Positions 15,769 through 24,677 of a DNA stretch of 64,000 nucleotides are shown here, piece by piece. Each line of letters starts with the position of its first letter. The first letter of the stretch is position 1. This DNA is from Alphaproteobacteria bacterium. GTDB taxonomy: Bacteria; Pseudomonadota; Alphaproteobacteria; Rhizobiales; GCA-2746425. The notes below the pieces were generated by a model, which was given only the letters and a program-made list of their open reading frames with translations, was not told where the DNA came from and made no database searches. Both the position numbers and the translations under genes were made by a program. The DNA lies in NCBI GenBank assembly GCA_024743215.1, contig JANSWZ010000001.1, positions 310,001 to 374,000 of the forward strand, read 5' to 3'.

Positions 15769-18459
15769 GTGAGCGATCAGAACAACAGCAATCAATCTTC
15801 AAAAAATCAGGCTCAAGAAAATCAGGCAACTGAAGATCAGGTATCAGGCAGGCAATTCACTGATGAAGAGCTGCAGGATCTTGTTGCCAGTTCTGATGCT
15901 GGCGCTCGTGCACCGACCAATCAAAACGTTGCCTGGCTTATTTCCGGACTGGCGCTTCTGTGGTCGCTGTTTCAGCTTTGGATTGCCCAACCCCAATTGT
16001 GGTTTGGTCAATATCTTCCGGTCCTGAATGCATCCCAAACCCGCCCGATCCATCTGACATTTGCCATTGTGCTGGCCTTCCTGGCCTATCCGGCTTTCAA
16101 GAAGTCGCCACGTGGTCACATTCCGATTTTTGATTGGGTTCTCGCCATTGTTGGCGGAGGTTGCGCGCTGTATATCTTTGCCTTTTCAAGCACTCTGGCG
16201 CTCACCGCACGGTCTGGCCTGCCTACCACTACACAGATTGTCATCGGCTCTGTTGGCATTCTGGTTCTGTTGGAGGCTGCCCGCAGGGCATTAGGGCCAG
16301 CGCTGACCATCGTTGGTTCGCTGTTTCTGCTCTACGCCTATATGGGGCAGGGCTGGTTGATCCCGGATCTGATTTCCCACGAAGGGCTGTCTTTCACCGC
16401 CATTATCAACGCGCAGTGGCTTGATACGGCTGGCGTGTTTGGCATTCCGCTGGGTGTGTCTACTGCCTTTGTGTTTCTGTTCGTGCTGTTCGGCTCCATG
16501 TTGGACAAGGCGGGAGCTGGCAATTATTTCATTAAATTGGCCTTTGCCGGTCTTGGCCATCTGCGGGGCGGTCCCGCCAAGGCGGCTGTTGTTGGCTCGG
16601 CTATGACCGGGCTTATCTCAGGATCGTCTATTGCCAATGTGGTAACGACCGGGACGTTCACAATTCCGCTGATGAAACGCGTCGGTTTCACCGCAGAACA
16701 AGCCGGTTCGGTGGAAGTTGCCTCGTCGGTCAATGGCCAGCTCATGCCTCCTGTTATGGGCGCTGCAGCCTTCCTGATGGTTGAGTTTATCGGCATTCCC
16801 TATGTGGAAGTCATCAAACATGCCTTCATCCCGGCGGTCATTTCTTACATCGCGCTGGTATACATTGTGCACCTTGAGGCGCTTAAGAAAGACATGCCGG
16901 CCCTGGGAGAAAGCAAAAGCTTTGTGGGCATGATCGTTAAGTTTATTATCGGCTTTGCCGTCTTTGGTGCCATGTTCACCGTGCTCATTTATGCGGTGCG
17001 GTTTCTGCAGGCCAATATGGCGGGAGCTGCCCCGACCATTATGATGGCTGGTTTGCTGGCTGTTTATGTTGGGCTGGTGTTTGTTGCATCAAGGCGGCCT
17101 GATCTGGAGGTCGATGATCCCAACGCCAAAGAGATTGTCGTACCAACCGTGGCAGATGTCTATCCAACCGGGCTTCATTACATTCTTCCAATCGTTGTGC
17201 TGGTCTGGTTCCTGATGGTTGAACAACAATCGCCAGCCAAGTCTGCCTTTTTTGCAACATCGCTGATGCTGTTCATCATCATCACGCAAAAGCCGCTCAA
17301 GGCACTGTTCAGAGGTGGCTCTGATTTTGGCGGGCAAATCTCTGAAGGCATTGCGGATCTGAAAGAAGGGCTGATTGCAGGCGCCAGAAACATGATCGGT
17401 ATTGGCGTGGCAACGGCCGCTGCTGGTATTATTGTGGCCACCGTGACCAAGACGCCTATCGGCACCGAACTGGCTGGTCTTGTGGAGCAATTGTCTGGTG
17501 GTGTTCTGATCATCATGCTGGTTTTGGTGGGCATTTTCTCACTGATCCTTGGCATGGGTTTGCCAACGACTGCCAACTACATTGTCGTGTCCTCCTTGAT
17601 GGCCAGCGTCGTGGTCAGTCTGGGTGCACAGGAAGGCCTGATCGTACCGTTGATTGCGGCCCATTTGTTCGTGTTCTATTTTGGCATCATGGCCGATGTG
17701 ACGCCGCCGGTGGGGCTGGCAAGTTTTGCCGCAGCTGCCGTTTCTGGTGGTGATCCCATCAAGACAGGCTTCACCGCCTTTTTCTATTCCATGCGAACTG
17801 TGGCGCTGCCATTCCTGTTTATCTACAATCCCGCACTCATCCTGTATGGTGTCGATCTTGGCACCACTGCGGGCATTTTGCAGGCCATTTGGATATTTGT
17901 GCTGGCCACCTTTGCCATGCTGCTTTTTGCGGCGGCAACGCAAGGCTACTTCCTGGCCAGATCCAAATTCTATGAATCAGCAGCTTTGCTGGTCGTGGCC
18001 CTCACCATTTTCCTGCCAAACGTCTGGCTGGATACATTCCAAAGCCCGTTTGACGAGTTGCCAGCCAGCAGATTTGTAGAAGCCGTGGGCGCAGCACAGC
18101 CGGGTGACCGGTTGCGCCTGCGCATTGCCGGGCCGGACATTGATACCGGCGATACGGCGGAAACCACTTTGCTGATGAATATTGAAGGTGAGGGGGATGC
18201 GCAGTCACGCATTGATGCTTTGGGTCTGCTCCTCATTGAAGACGGAGAAGCCGTGAATTTGGATGAACCGGCCTTTGGTTCCTCAGCAGGCGAATCCCTG
18301 GCTGATTTTGATTTTTATGGAGACGACCCGGTGCAGATTGCCAGCGTTCAACGTCCGGCAGATCGTTGGCCGCAAGAGATCTTCTATATTCCGGCCCTGT
18401 TGTTATTTGCCGTAGTGGTGATGTTGCAGCGTAGGCGTCAAACCAAGCCGGCTTTTTGA
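15769..18459 (+). CDS. TRAP transporter fused 4TM/12TM permease with DUF3394 tail
   Basis: An 896-residue inner-membrane subunit in which the small (DctQ-like) and large (DctM-like) TRAP permeases are fused, as usual for TAXI systems. After a polar Gln/Asn-rich N-terminus (to about 40) come many membrane helices; the DctM core includes GLISGSSIANVVTTGTFTIP near 285 and GMGLPTTANYIVVSSLM near 595. From about residue 740 a hydrophobic segment is followed by a soluble region and a final helix (FYIPALLLFAVVVML), matching the DUF3394 extension of this permease family. It starts at GTG 15769. It pairs with the TAXI receptor upstream; UspA follows. Confidence 0.93.
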   Translation: MSDQNNSNQSSKNQAQENQATEDQVSGRQFTDEELQDLVASSDAGARAPTNQNVAWLISGLALLWSLFQLWIAQPQLWFGQYLPVLNASQTRPIHLTFAIVLAFLAYPAFKKSPRGHIPIFDWVLAIVGGGCALYIFAFSSTLALTARSGLPTTTQIVIGSVGILVLLEAARRALGPALTIVGSLFLLYAYMGQGWLIPDLISHEGLSFTAIINAQWLDTAGVFGIPLGVSTAFVFLFVLFGSMLDKAGAGNYFIKLAFAGLGHLRGGPAKAAVVGSAMTGLISGSSIANVVTTGTFTIPLMKRVGFTAEQAGSVEVASSVNGQLMPPVMGAAAFLMVEFIGIPYVEVIKHAFIPAVISYIALVYIVHLEALKKDMPALGESKSFVGMIVKFIIGFAVFGAMFTVLIYAVRFLQANMAGAAPTIMMAGLLAVYVGLVFVASRRPDLEVDDPNAKEIVVPTVADVYPTGLHYILPIVVLVWFLMVEQQSPAKSAFFATSLMLFIIITQKPLKALFRGGSDFGGQISEGIADLKEGLIAGARNMIGIGVATAAAGIIVATVTKTPIGTELAGLVEQLSGGVLIIMLVLVGIFSLILGMGLPTTANYIVVSSLMASVVVSLGAQEGLIVPLIAAHLFVFYFGIMADVTPPVGLASFAAAAVSGGDPIKTGFTAFFYSMRTVALPFLFIYNPALILYGVDLGTTAGILQAIWIFVLATFAMLLFAAATQGYFLARSKFYESAALLVVALTIFLPNVWLDTFQSPFDELPASRFVEAVGAAQPGDRLRLRIAGPDIDTGDTAETTLLMNIEGEGDAQSRIDALGLLLIEDGEAVNLDEPAFGSSAGESLADFDFYGDDPVQIASVQRPADRWPQEIFYIPALLLFAVVVMLQRRRQTKPAF

Positions 18460-18473
18460 TAAAGGCAAGTCTC

Positions 18474-18902
18474 ATGTTCAAATCTATTCTTCTGCCGATT
18501 GATCTGTCCTCGGAAGCCAGTTGGATAAAAGCGCTGCCTGCCGCTGTTGAAATGGCGCGTGACAAGGATGCAGAATTGCACGTGGTTTCTGTGCTGCCTG
18601 ATTTTGGAATGTCCATTGTCGAGAGTTACTTCAAGGAAGGTTATGAAGAAGAAGCGCTCGCTGATTTTGGCCATAAGCTGGCCGATTGGGTGCGCAAACA
18701 CGTGCCAGACGATGTGACTGTGCATCCCCATGTGCTTCATGGCTCCATCTATGCTGAAATTCTGCGCGCCGCGAAGAAATTGTCCTGTGACGTGATTGTG
18801 CTTGCCTCGCACCGGCCGGAACTCAGTGATTATCTTCTTGGTCCAAATGCTGCCCGAGTTGTCCGTCATGCAAGTCAGAGCGTGCTGGTCGTTCGCAATT
18901 AG
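18474..18902 (+). CDS. Universal stress protein (UspA family), TRAP-associated
   Basis: A 142-residue single-domain Usp protein. It begins MFKSILLPIDLS and ends with the ATP-binding signature around GPNAARVVRHASQSVLVVRN (GxnAarVvrha-s-VLVVR). Usp proteins coupled to TRAP operons, such as TeaD, regulate the transporter in an ATP-dependent way; that role is inferred here from position, 14 bp after the permease. Start ATG 18474 has AAAGG upstream. Confidence 0.9.
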   Translation: MFKSILLPIDLSSEASWIKALPAAVEMARDKDAELHVVSVLPDFGMSIVESYFKEGYEEEALADFGHKLADWVRKHVPDDVTVHPHVLHGSIYAEILRAAKKLSCDVIVLASHRPELSDYLLGPNAARVVRHASQSVLVVRN

Positions 18903-18926
18903 CCCCTTTAAAAGAGCAACACGTCG

Positions 18927-20267
18927 ATGAAATCTCGTTATGTGTTTCCACGTAACTGCGCGGCTGATCTGCCGGTGGCCGTTGGTGGAGATGGTGTTTA
19001 CCTGATCGCGCAGGACGGTACGCGCATTCTGGATGCATGCGGCGGTGCTGCGGTGTCCTGTCTTGGCCATTCCAACCCGAATGTCATCGCCGCTATTCAA
19101 AAACAGGTTGGCAGCCTGGCATACGCCCATACCAGTTTCTTTACCTCTGAACCGGCGGAAGAATTAGCCGAGTTTCTGGCAATGCGCGCGCCGGGAGATC
19201 TGAACCGGGTCTATTTCGTCTCCGGTGGATCGGAGGCCATGGAAGCTGCACTCAAGCTGGCGCGGCAATATTTCGTTGAGGCTGGCAAGCCGGAAAAATC
19301 ACAAATCATTGGTCGCTGGCAAAGCTATCACGGCAATACGCTGGGTGCCTTGGCCACTGGCGGCAATCGCTGGCGCCGGGCGCAGTTTGCGCCGCTGTTA
19401 AGCGATTCCATGCATCACATCGATCCTTGCTACACCTATCGCGGCCAGCGCGACGATGAAACTGAGTTTGACTACGGGCAGCGGGTCGCCAACCAACTGG
19501 AAGAAAAAATTCTGGAACTTGGCGCACAAACCGTTGCCGCTTTCGTCGCAGAACCGGTCGTCGGTGCCACAATGGGCGCGGTTCCTTCTGTGGATGGCTA
19601 TTTCAAACGCATCCGGGCGATCTGCGACAAATATGACATTCTGCTGATCCTGGATGAAGTGATGTGCGGTATGGGCCGCACCGGCCATTTGTTCGCCTGC
19701 AATCATGATGGTGTTGAACCGGATATGATTGCCATTGCAAAAGGTCTGGGTGCCGGATATCAGCCGATTGGCGCACTTCTGGTCTCCGATGGCATCTTCG
19801 ACAGGCTGGCTGCGGGAACCGGTTTCTTTCAGCACGGTCATACTTATCTCGGCCACCCAACAGCCTGTGCCGGGGCATTGGCGGTCATGCATGAGGTCGA
19901 AGCGCAAAACCTGTTGCCAGCTGTCCGCCAGCGCGGTGAGGCGCTGAGAGCCTCTCTGACCGACAGGTTCGGCGCGCACCCCAATGTGGGTGATATCAGG
20001 GGCAGGGGCCTGTTTATGGGGTTGGAGCTGGTTGAGGACCGGGACACAAAGGCTGCCTTCAACCCGTCAAAGCGCGTCCATGCCCGCCTCAAATCATCTG
20101 CGATGCAAGCCGGACTGATGTGTTACCCCATGGGCGGTACCATAGATGGACAGGCGGGAGACCATATTCTGCTGGCACCACCCTTCATCATCGACGACAG
20201 CCATGTGACCGAGATCACCGACAAACTGTCCATTGCTCTTGAGGAAACGCTTGAAGCCATACGATAA
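18927..20267 (+). CDS. Class III PLP-dependent aminotransferase
   Basis: A 446-residue fold-type I aminotransferase. The PLP-lysine is Lys272 in IAIAKGLGAGYQ; LILDEVMCGMGRTG supplies the cofactor-contact Asp, and SGGSEAMEAALKLARQY contacts the PLP phosphate. Similar enzymes act on omega-amines, beta-amino acids or diamines. Its position 24 bp after the TRAP usp gene suggests it processes the imported compound, possibly an amino acid or amine. Exact substrate unknown. Confidence 0.9.
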   Translation: MKSRYVFPRNCAADLPVAVGGDGVYLIAQDGTRILDACGGAAVSCLGHSNPNVIAAIQKQVGSLAYAHTSFFTSEPAEELAEFLAMRAPGDLNRVYFVSGGSEAMEAALKLARQYFVEAGKPEKSQIIGRWQSYHGNTLGALATGGNRWRRAQFAPLLSDSMHHIDPCYTYRGQRDDETEFDYGQRVANQLEEKILELGAQTVAAFVAEPVVGATMGAVPSVDGYFKRIRAICDKYDILLILDEVMCGMGRTGHLFACNHDGVEPDMIAIAKGLGAGYQPIGALLVSDGIFDRLAAGTGFFQHGHTYLGHPTACAGALAVMHEVEAQNLLPAVRQRGEALRASLTDRFGAHPNVGDIRGRGLFMGLELVEDRDTKAAFNPSKRVHARLKSSAMQAGLMCYPMGGTIDGQAGDHILLAPPFIIDDSHVTEITDKLSIALEETLEAIR

Positions 20268-20337
20268 GCCTTGAAATGCCAAGCCAGCGATGCTAATTGC
20301 CCCTCAGCTTTCAAGCAAAGCACAGACATTGGTCTAA

Positions 20338-20411
20338 TGGGGAATAGGTTAACGGTAGACCTACGGACTCTGACTCCGTCAGTCCTGGTTCGAATCCAGG
20401 TTCCCCAGCCA
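20338..20411 (+). tRNA. tRNA-Gln (anticodon CUG)
   Basis: A 74-nt gene with encoded CCA. The acceptor arms TGGGGAA and TTCCCCA pair. The anticodon stem ACGGA/TCCGT encloses CTCTGAC with anticodon CTG at 20370-20372, and the T-arm contains GTTCGAATC. It reads CAG. The remaining 180 bp up to the next gene show nothing I recognise. Confidence 0.97.
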
Positions 20412-20591
20412 ATGCTTTCAATCCGCATCTAGGTTCGCGCATCCGCCCAACGGGATTGCTGACAATTATTGTGTCAGACCGACCGAAGAGGGAAATGGCA
20501 CAAGGTTTAAAAACCCAAAAACCTTAGTGATGAACTGTGTGTGGTGCCACGTATTCTCAATTGCCAATTCAGGAGACGACGCAGACGGATG

Positions 20592-20825
20592 TTAATAACC
20601 AAGAATCTCAATCGACATCAATTCACCATTTGTGTCAAAATCGAGGTTTACTTCGACATGGCTTGTATTCAATTTACCGCCTGATACTTGCTCTAATATT
20701 TGCCCCAAACAGAGCGTTTTTTTGAATTTTCGCTCAACTAGCTCTTCTTCTTCGTCGAGCCGATCAACAACAAAAGACCCCGCAAATCTTGAACCTTCCT
20801 GAATATGCATTTTTACTGTTGTCAT
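20592..20825 (-). CDS. Hypothetical small acidic protein
   Basis: A 77-residue, charged, soluble protein (GSFVVDRLDEEEELVERKFKK core; C-terminus NLDFDTNGELMSIEIL). No signal peptide, membrane segment or recognisable domain. The C-terminus resembles the generic style of the short DUF2283-like family (YDxxxDxLxIxL), but the match is too weak to assert. It lies alone between tRNA-Gln and another small gene on the same strand. Confidence 0.5.
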   Translation of the reverse strand: MTTVKMHIQEGSRFAGSFVVDRLDEEEELVERKFKKTLCLGQILEQVSGGKLNTSHVEVNLDFDTNGELMSIEILGY

Positions 20826-20968
20826 GCCAAAACCTCAAATCTACCAAAACTACAACGCGCTACGCAACCGGTATCACAAGTGACACTGAATAGTACGCGA
20901 CCAAATTCACCTTTTGTCATGTTTCCAAGATGGCAATCTGTATGTCAGAGCATTACCATTAAAAAAGC

Positions 20969-21229
20969 TTAGTCCCCGCCGCCATCGCCGCCATCGCCGC
21001 CGTCGCCATCTCCTTCACTATCCCATTCTCCGCCAGGGGCAGATGGGTCATCTGGTGAGCATCTTTCGCCACTAGGCCATTCAATCCAGACATACATTCC
21101 ATCTTCTCGCATGCGCAGCGTCCGACGTCTTGTTCGATTGCGCCAGAAGAAGAACGAAACAAAGCCAGCGACAATAATTGTTCCAAATATACTATACTCA
21201 AAACCAGTGTCCGATCCCCAGCTAATCAT
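20969..21229 (-). CDS. Small membrane protein with Gly/Asp-rich tail
   Basis: An 86-residue protein with one predicted membrane helix (FGTIIVAGFVSFFFW, about 15-29), a basic stop-transfer segment (RNRTRRRTLRMRE), a short domain MYVWIEWPSGERCSPDD, and a low-complexity tail of repeated G-D units ending GGDGGGD. The tail would face the cytoplasm if the basic stretch stays inside. An overlapping 80-residue frame (20959-21201) covers the same DNA, but this frame has the better composition. Function unknown. Confidence 0.5.
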   Translation of the reverse strand: MISWGSDTGFEYSIFGTIIVAGFVSFFFWRNRTRRRTLRMREDGMYVWIEWPSGERCSPDDPSAPGGEWDSEGDGDGGDGGDGGGD

Positions 21230-21566
21230 AACGCTATCCCATACATTTCAACTGAAGATAGTACTCGTCGTTTGTACAGGTCTATTTCTTAGGCGGTCAA
21301 TACCAACCAACAGAACATTAACGGTTATACAATACCGGAATGAAGTAGAATGGCTGCTCCAATGGGTAATCAGTTTGGGTGGGCCAGATCATCCCACGAT
21401 CGCGATCCGAAGTTCGACAGAACTGGTGCTCTCTGGGGCGCCTGTCAGCACGCCATTCAGCTTGTTCGCCGTTTCGCATATCATCTTTGAGTAAGCCTTG
21501 CAGTGTGTCCAACGCTCAAGCCTGTTTGAAGTGATTTCTGATCGAGATGAGAGTTTCTCTGCAGGC

Positions 21567-23015
21567 TTACTCGTAGGCGTTGCGTTCGGGCCTGGGGTCG
21601 GTCCAGCGCATGGGCTCAGGTGGTCGGCTTTCGCGGACCCAAATCTTGATCGTGCGCATTCTGGTCGCATTTGTGATTTGTTTCCGGGCGATCTCGGAGG
21701 GATCCCAGTTTTGCAGGATGAGGTGTGTGAGGTCTGCCAATACACCGGAATAGGCCGGGTCGTTAACGAGATCATTCACTTCTGTTGGATCATGTTCGAG
21801 ATCAAACAATTGCGGTTCAAACCCGTCATAGTAGATGAGTTTATGATGTCCCCGACGGATCATGCGATGCCGGACATCTGCCAGCTTGATGTTCATCAGG
21901 CCACCATAATATTCGCTGTAGATTGTGTTTGACCAAGTGTCAGAGCTGCGCAGATCGGTTCCGGTATGCTCGGTTAGAGACGTCCCGGCGAGGGCAAGGA
22001 TTGTGGCTGACAAATCCATCAGGCTTGTGACCCTTGTGTCAGTTCTGTTCGCTTCAAACCCGGGCCCCCGGATGATCATCGGGACTTTTGCGCTTTCATC
22101 AAACATGACGCTTTTCCACCAAAGGCCGCGTTCACCAAGGCACTCGCCGTGGTCAGACGCGTAGATCGTGACCGTATTGTCGTCTGCGCCGATATTGGCT
22201 TCTATCTGGCCGAAAAGCCGATCGATCATTGAGACCAAACCGTAATATGCTGTTCGGCTGTTTGAAATGGCGCTTTGCGAGACTGATGCTGTTCCTCCAA
22301 CTTTCCGCCATGTGGCAATTGCGGGGTGGTCTGTTTCAGGTGTGGGTAGTTCAGGGGGCGGCAATTTCCCATCAAACGGTTCAAAATCGGACCGCCTGGC
22401 GATGTAAGGCGGGTGTGGACAAAACAGGCTGATCAGCAGAAAAAAGGGTTTACCGCTTGATGCATGGGCGGTCTTCAGCTCTGCGAGTGTAACGAGCGCC
22501 TGCTCGACCACGGCGTGGTCATAGGCCTGGTAGGATGTCTCGCCGCAACCGGAAAACTCCAATTCGGGTCCCTTGTTGCCCCGTCCTTTGGTCAGTGGCC
22601 CGATGTCAGGTGGATTTCCGCCCGGATAACTTGCTCCGATATCGCCAATGGGACGTTTGGCAAACCCATGGGTCTGATCCGGGCCATTGAAGTGCATCCG
22701 TCCGACCAAATGGCAATCATAGCCTTTCGCGCCAAGCGCGTGGGCAATGGTCGGGATATCCGAGGCAAGATAGGTGTCGTTGTTCAGAACACCACTTTGA
22801 TGTGGCTGTAGGCCCGTCAGGAATGCCATTCGTGAGGGAACGCAAAGCGGCGATGAACAATAACAATTCTCGAACCGGGTGGCCTGCGCTGCAAAGGCAT
22901 CGAGAGCAGGCGTGATCGCGGATTTATCACCAGCACACCCCATGATCCGGGCTGCGTGTTGATCTGTCATAACCATGATTATGTTGGGCCGCAGATCAGA
23001 AATTGGTTCTACCAT
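21567..23015 (-). CDS. Sulfatase (arylsulfatase superfamily), cytoplasmic-looking
   Basis: A 482-residue alkaline-phosphatase-superfamily sulfatase. The formylglycine cysteine is Cys58 in LCVPSRMAFLTG (C-x-P-S-R). Metal ligands appear in IIMVMTDQH (Asp18) and IYASDHGECLGERG. There is no signal peptide, so it probably acts in the cytoplasm on an imported sulfate ester and needs formylglycine-generating enzyme, not seen here. It is divergent from the adjacent tripartite transporter operon, with candidate operators between them. Substrate unknown: choline-sulfate-like or sulfated sugar acid are possibilities. Confidence 0.92.
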   Translation of the reverse strand: MVEPISDLRPNIIMVMTDQHAARIMGCAGDKSAITPALDAFAAQATRFENCYCSSPLCVPSRMAFLTGLQPHQSGVLNNDTYLASDIPTIAHALGAKGYDCHLVGRMHFNGPDQTHGFAKRPIGDIGASYPGGNPPDIGPLTKGRGNKGPELEFSGCGETSYQAYDHAVVEQALVTLAELKTAHASSGKPFFLLISLFCPHPPYIARRSDFEPFDGKLPPPELPTPETDHPAIATWRKVGGTASVSQSAISNSRTAYYGLVSMIDRLFGQIEANIGADDNTVTIYASDHGECLGERGLWWKSVMFDESAKVPMIIRGPGFEANRTDTRVTSLMDLSATILALAGTSLTEHTGTDLRSSDTWSNTIYSEYYGGLMNIKLADVRHRMIRRGHHKLIYYDGFEPQLFDLEHDPTEVNDLVNDPAYSGVLADLTHLILQNWDPSEIARKQITNATRMRTIKIWVRESRPPEPMRWTDPRPERNAYE

Positions 23016-23032
23016 TTATAGTCTCTGTAAAA

Positions 23033-23107
23033 TTGGTCTGGACAAAATAAGAAATTGAATGGTAGTGATTGGACCAATTCATAGCAAGCATCATGTTCGG
23101 ACAAAAT
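23033..23107. promoter_or_regulatory. Candidate GntR operators in the sulfatase/transporter divergent promoter
   Basis: The 102-bp region between divergent starts (23015 minus, 23118 plus) contains the palindrome ATTGGACCAATT (23068-23079), the related TTGGTCTGGACAA (23033-23045) and a second GGACAAAAT (23040 and 23099). TGGWCCA palindromes are of the type bound by FCD-family GntR regulators; the regulator at 26159 in this operon is the obvious candidate. Confidence 0.5.
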
Positions 23108-23117
23108 GGGAGGTCCT

Positions 23118-24113
23118 ATGTACTATCTATCTAATAAGCGCACTCTTCGGAGAGGTTTTTGCACATTTTTGGCGACCGCAGGATTGGTTTACGGGTTGGG
23201 ATTGGTTGGACCAAACTCCGCCGGACAAGCACAAGCCGAAGAGTTCCCCTCGAAGTCGATCAAGATTATTGTTCCTTTCAAACCGGGTGGCCGGACCGAT
23301 GTGGTGGCACGGCTCATCTCGGAAAAAATTCAGGAAAAAGGATTACTGTCGCAGTCCATGGCGGTCGTGAACGCTGATGGTGGGGCAGGGGCAAATGCTG
23401 TGGCTCAGATGCGGCGTGGCGATACTGATGGCCATACGATCATTCACTGGCACCATCAGGCGTTGATTGCCATGGCGATGGAGCTTGGTGACTTCGATAT
23501 GAGTGATTTCCGCTCGCTGGGCTACACTGGAGGCGGCAGCCCGGTCTGGGCCGTCAAAGCCGACAGTGAATTCAACACCATCGAGCAGCTTGTCGATCAC
23601 CTCAAAGCCAATCCGCGCAGTCTGGTCGAAGCGGTCGGTATTGGAACCATTCCGCATTTTGTTGGTGGAATGTTCGCAAATGCGGCCGGGTTTGAGACCC
23701 GTTATGTGACCGCAAATAGTGGCGCAGACCGGTTGCGGCTGCTTCTTGGCGGAAATGCCGATATCGCTCTGTTTGCGGCGTCTGAGTATCTGGCGCAGGG
23801 TGACGGGCTGAAAGCTCTTGTCTATTTCGGACGCGAACGGTTGCCGGAAATGCCAGATGTCCCGACGGCGACCGAGGCGGGCTATGACGTGTCATGGACC
23901 AATCCCAATTGGTGGCTTGCACCGGCAGACACGCCTGATGCGGCGGCAGAAGCTTTGTCAGCAGCGTTGGAGGCTGCCATCAATGATCCGGAAATTGCCG
24001 ACTACTTCCGCAACAATACGCTTGAGCCTTATTGGATGAGTGGCGCTGATGCGCGCGCTGACGCTGAAAACGTGCTGGTCCGACTTAAGAAGGTCGCGGA
24101 AACAATCCAGTAG
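23118..24113 (+). CDS. Tripartite tricarboxylate transporter substrate-binding protein (TctC/Bug family)
   Basis: A periplasmic receptor of 331 residues from the ATG at 23118 (GGGAGG five bases upstream; an in-frame ATG 12 bp earlier overlaps this Shine-Dalgarno). A signal peptide with basic start and hydrophobic core ends near QAQAEE. The mature N-terminus FPSKSIKIIVPFKPGGRTD is the Bug/TctC signature. Bug proteins bind carboxylated ligands; the flanking sulfatases suggest a sulfated carboxylate. First gene of a tctC-tctB-tctA-gntR-sulfatase operon. Confidence 0.93.
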   Translation: MYYLSNKRTLRRGFCTFLATAGLVYGLGLVGPNSAGQAQAEEFPSKSIKIIVPFKPGGRTDVVARLISEKIQEKGLLSQSMAVVNADGGAGANAVAQMRRGDTDGHTIIHWHHQALIAMAMELGDFDMSDFRSLGYTGGGSPVWAVKADSEFNTIEQLVDHLKANPRSLVEAVGIGTIPHFVGGMFANAAGFETRYVTANSGADRLRLLLGGNADIALFAASEYLAQGDGLKALVYFGRERLPEMPDVPTATEAGYDVSWTNPNWWLAPADTPDAAAEALSAALEAAINDPEIADYFRNNTLEPYWMSGADARADAENVLVRLKKVAETIQ

Positions 24114-24129
24114 ATTGATCCTCCCAAGT

Positions 24130-24159
24130 GGGGTCGGCTCCTGTGAAGGTGCCGGCCCC
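24130..24159 (+). other. Hairpin after the TctC-type gene
   Basis: GGGGTCGGC and GCCGGCCCC form a 9-bp stem (one G-U pair) in the 76-bp gap between the binding protein and the small permease, without a U-run. Same position as hairpins in the other transporter operons of this window. Confidence 0.6.
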
Positions 24160-24189
24160 GCATTTCGGATTCAGAAATTAGGGTAACGC

Positions 24190-24675
24190 GTGTCGCAGTC
24201 TCAAACACAACGTGAAGCAATTGGCGATCTGATTTGTTGCGCGCTTGTGCTCATTGGCAGCCTGATCCTGTTCATTGGCGCATCGTCGTTGCCGCCGCCT
24301 CGATTTGAACCATTGGGGTCTGCAGCGATGCCTCGCATCCTTGGATTTCTGCTGGTTGTTTTGTCGGCTGTCGTGGCGTTGCAGGCGGTCGCGAAGCTGC
24401 GCCAACCAAAAACACCCACGGTTGATATCGAAGCGACGCCAAATTCGCCTTACCGCGGATTGATTGTTCTTGCGGCACTGATTGTCTACGTTTTTGCGCT
24501 GGATGTTCTGCAACTGCCGTTTTTGATTGCGACAACACTTTTTGTGACCGTTACAGGGACCGCGATGCACAGGTTTGCAGCGCGTTCAATTGTTATCCAC
24601 GGGGCTCTGGGGCTGATTATTGCCGTCCTGATTTCCACGGTCTTTTCGCGGTTCCTCGGAATTGAGATCGGTTAG
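24190..24675 (+). CDS. Tripartite tricarboxylate transporter small permease (TctB family)
   Basis: A 161-residue membrane protein starting at GTG 24190, with four hydrophobic segments (ICCALVLIGSLILFIGA; ILGFLLVVLSAVVALQAV; LIVLAALIVYVFAL; a C-terminal GLIIAVLISTVFS). The pattern and the PRILGFLL motif after helix 1 fit TctB. It lies 2 bp upstream of the TctA gene and forms the membrane part with it. Confidence 0.85.
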   Translation: MSQSQTQREAIGDLICCALVLIGSLILFIGASSLPPPRFEPLGSAAMPRILGFLLVVLSAVVALQAVAKLRQPKTPTVDIEATPNSPYRGLIVLAALIVYVFALDVLQLPFLIATTLFVTVTGTAMHRFAARSIVIHGALGLIIAVLISTVFSRFLGIEIG

Positions 24676-24677
24676 AA

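Noticed and set aside
18438-19130. 230-residue minus-strand frame
   Set aside because: Antisense to the usp gene and the start of the aminotransferase; composition is not protein-like.
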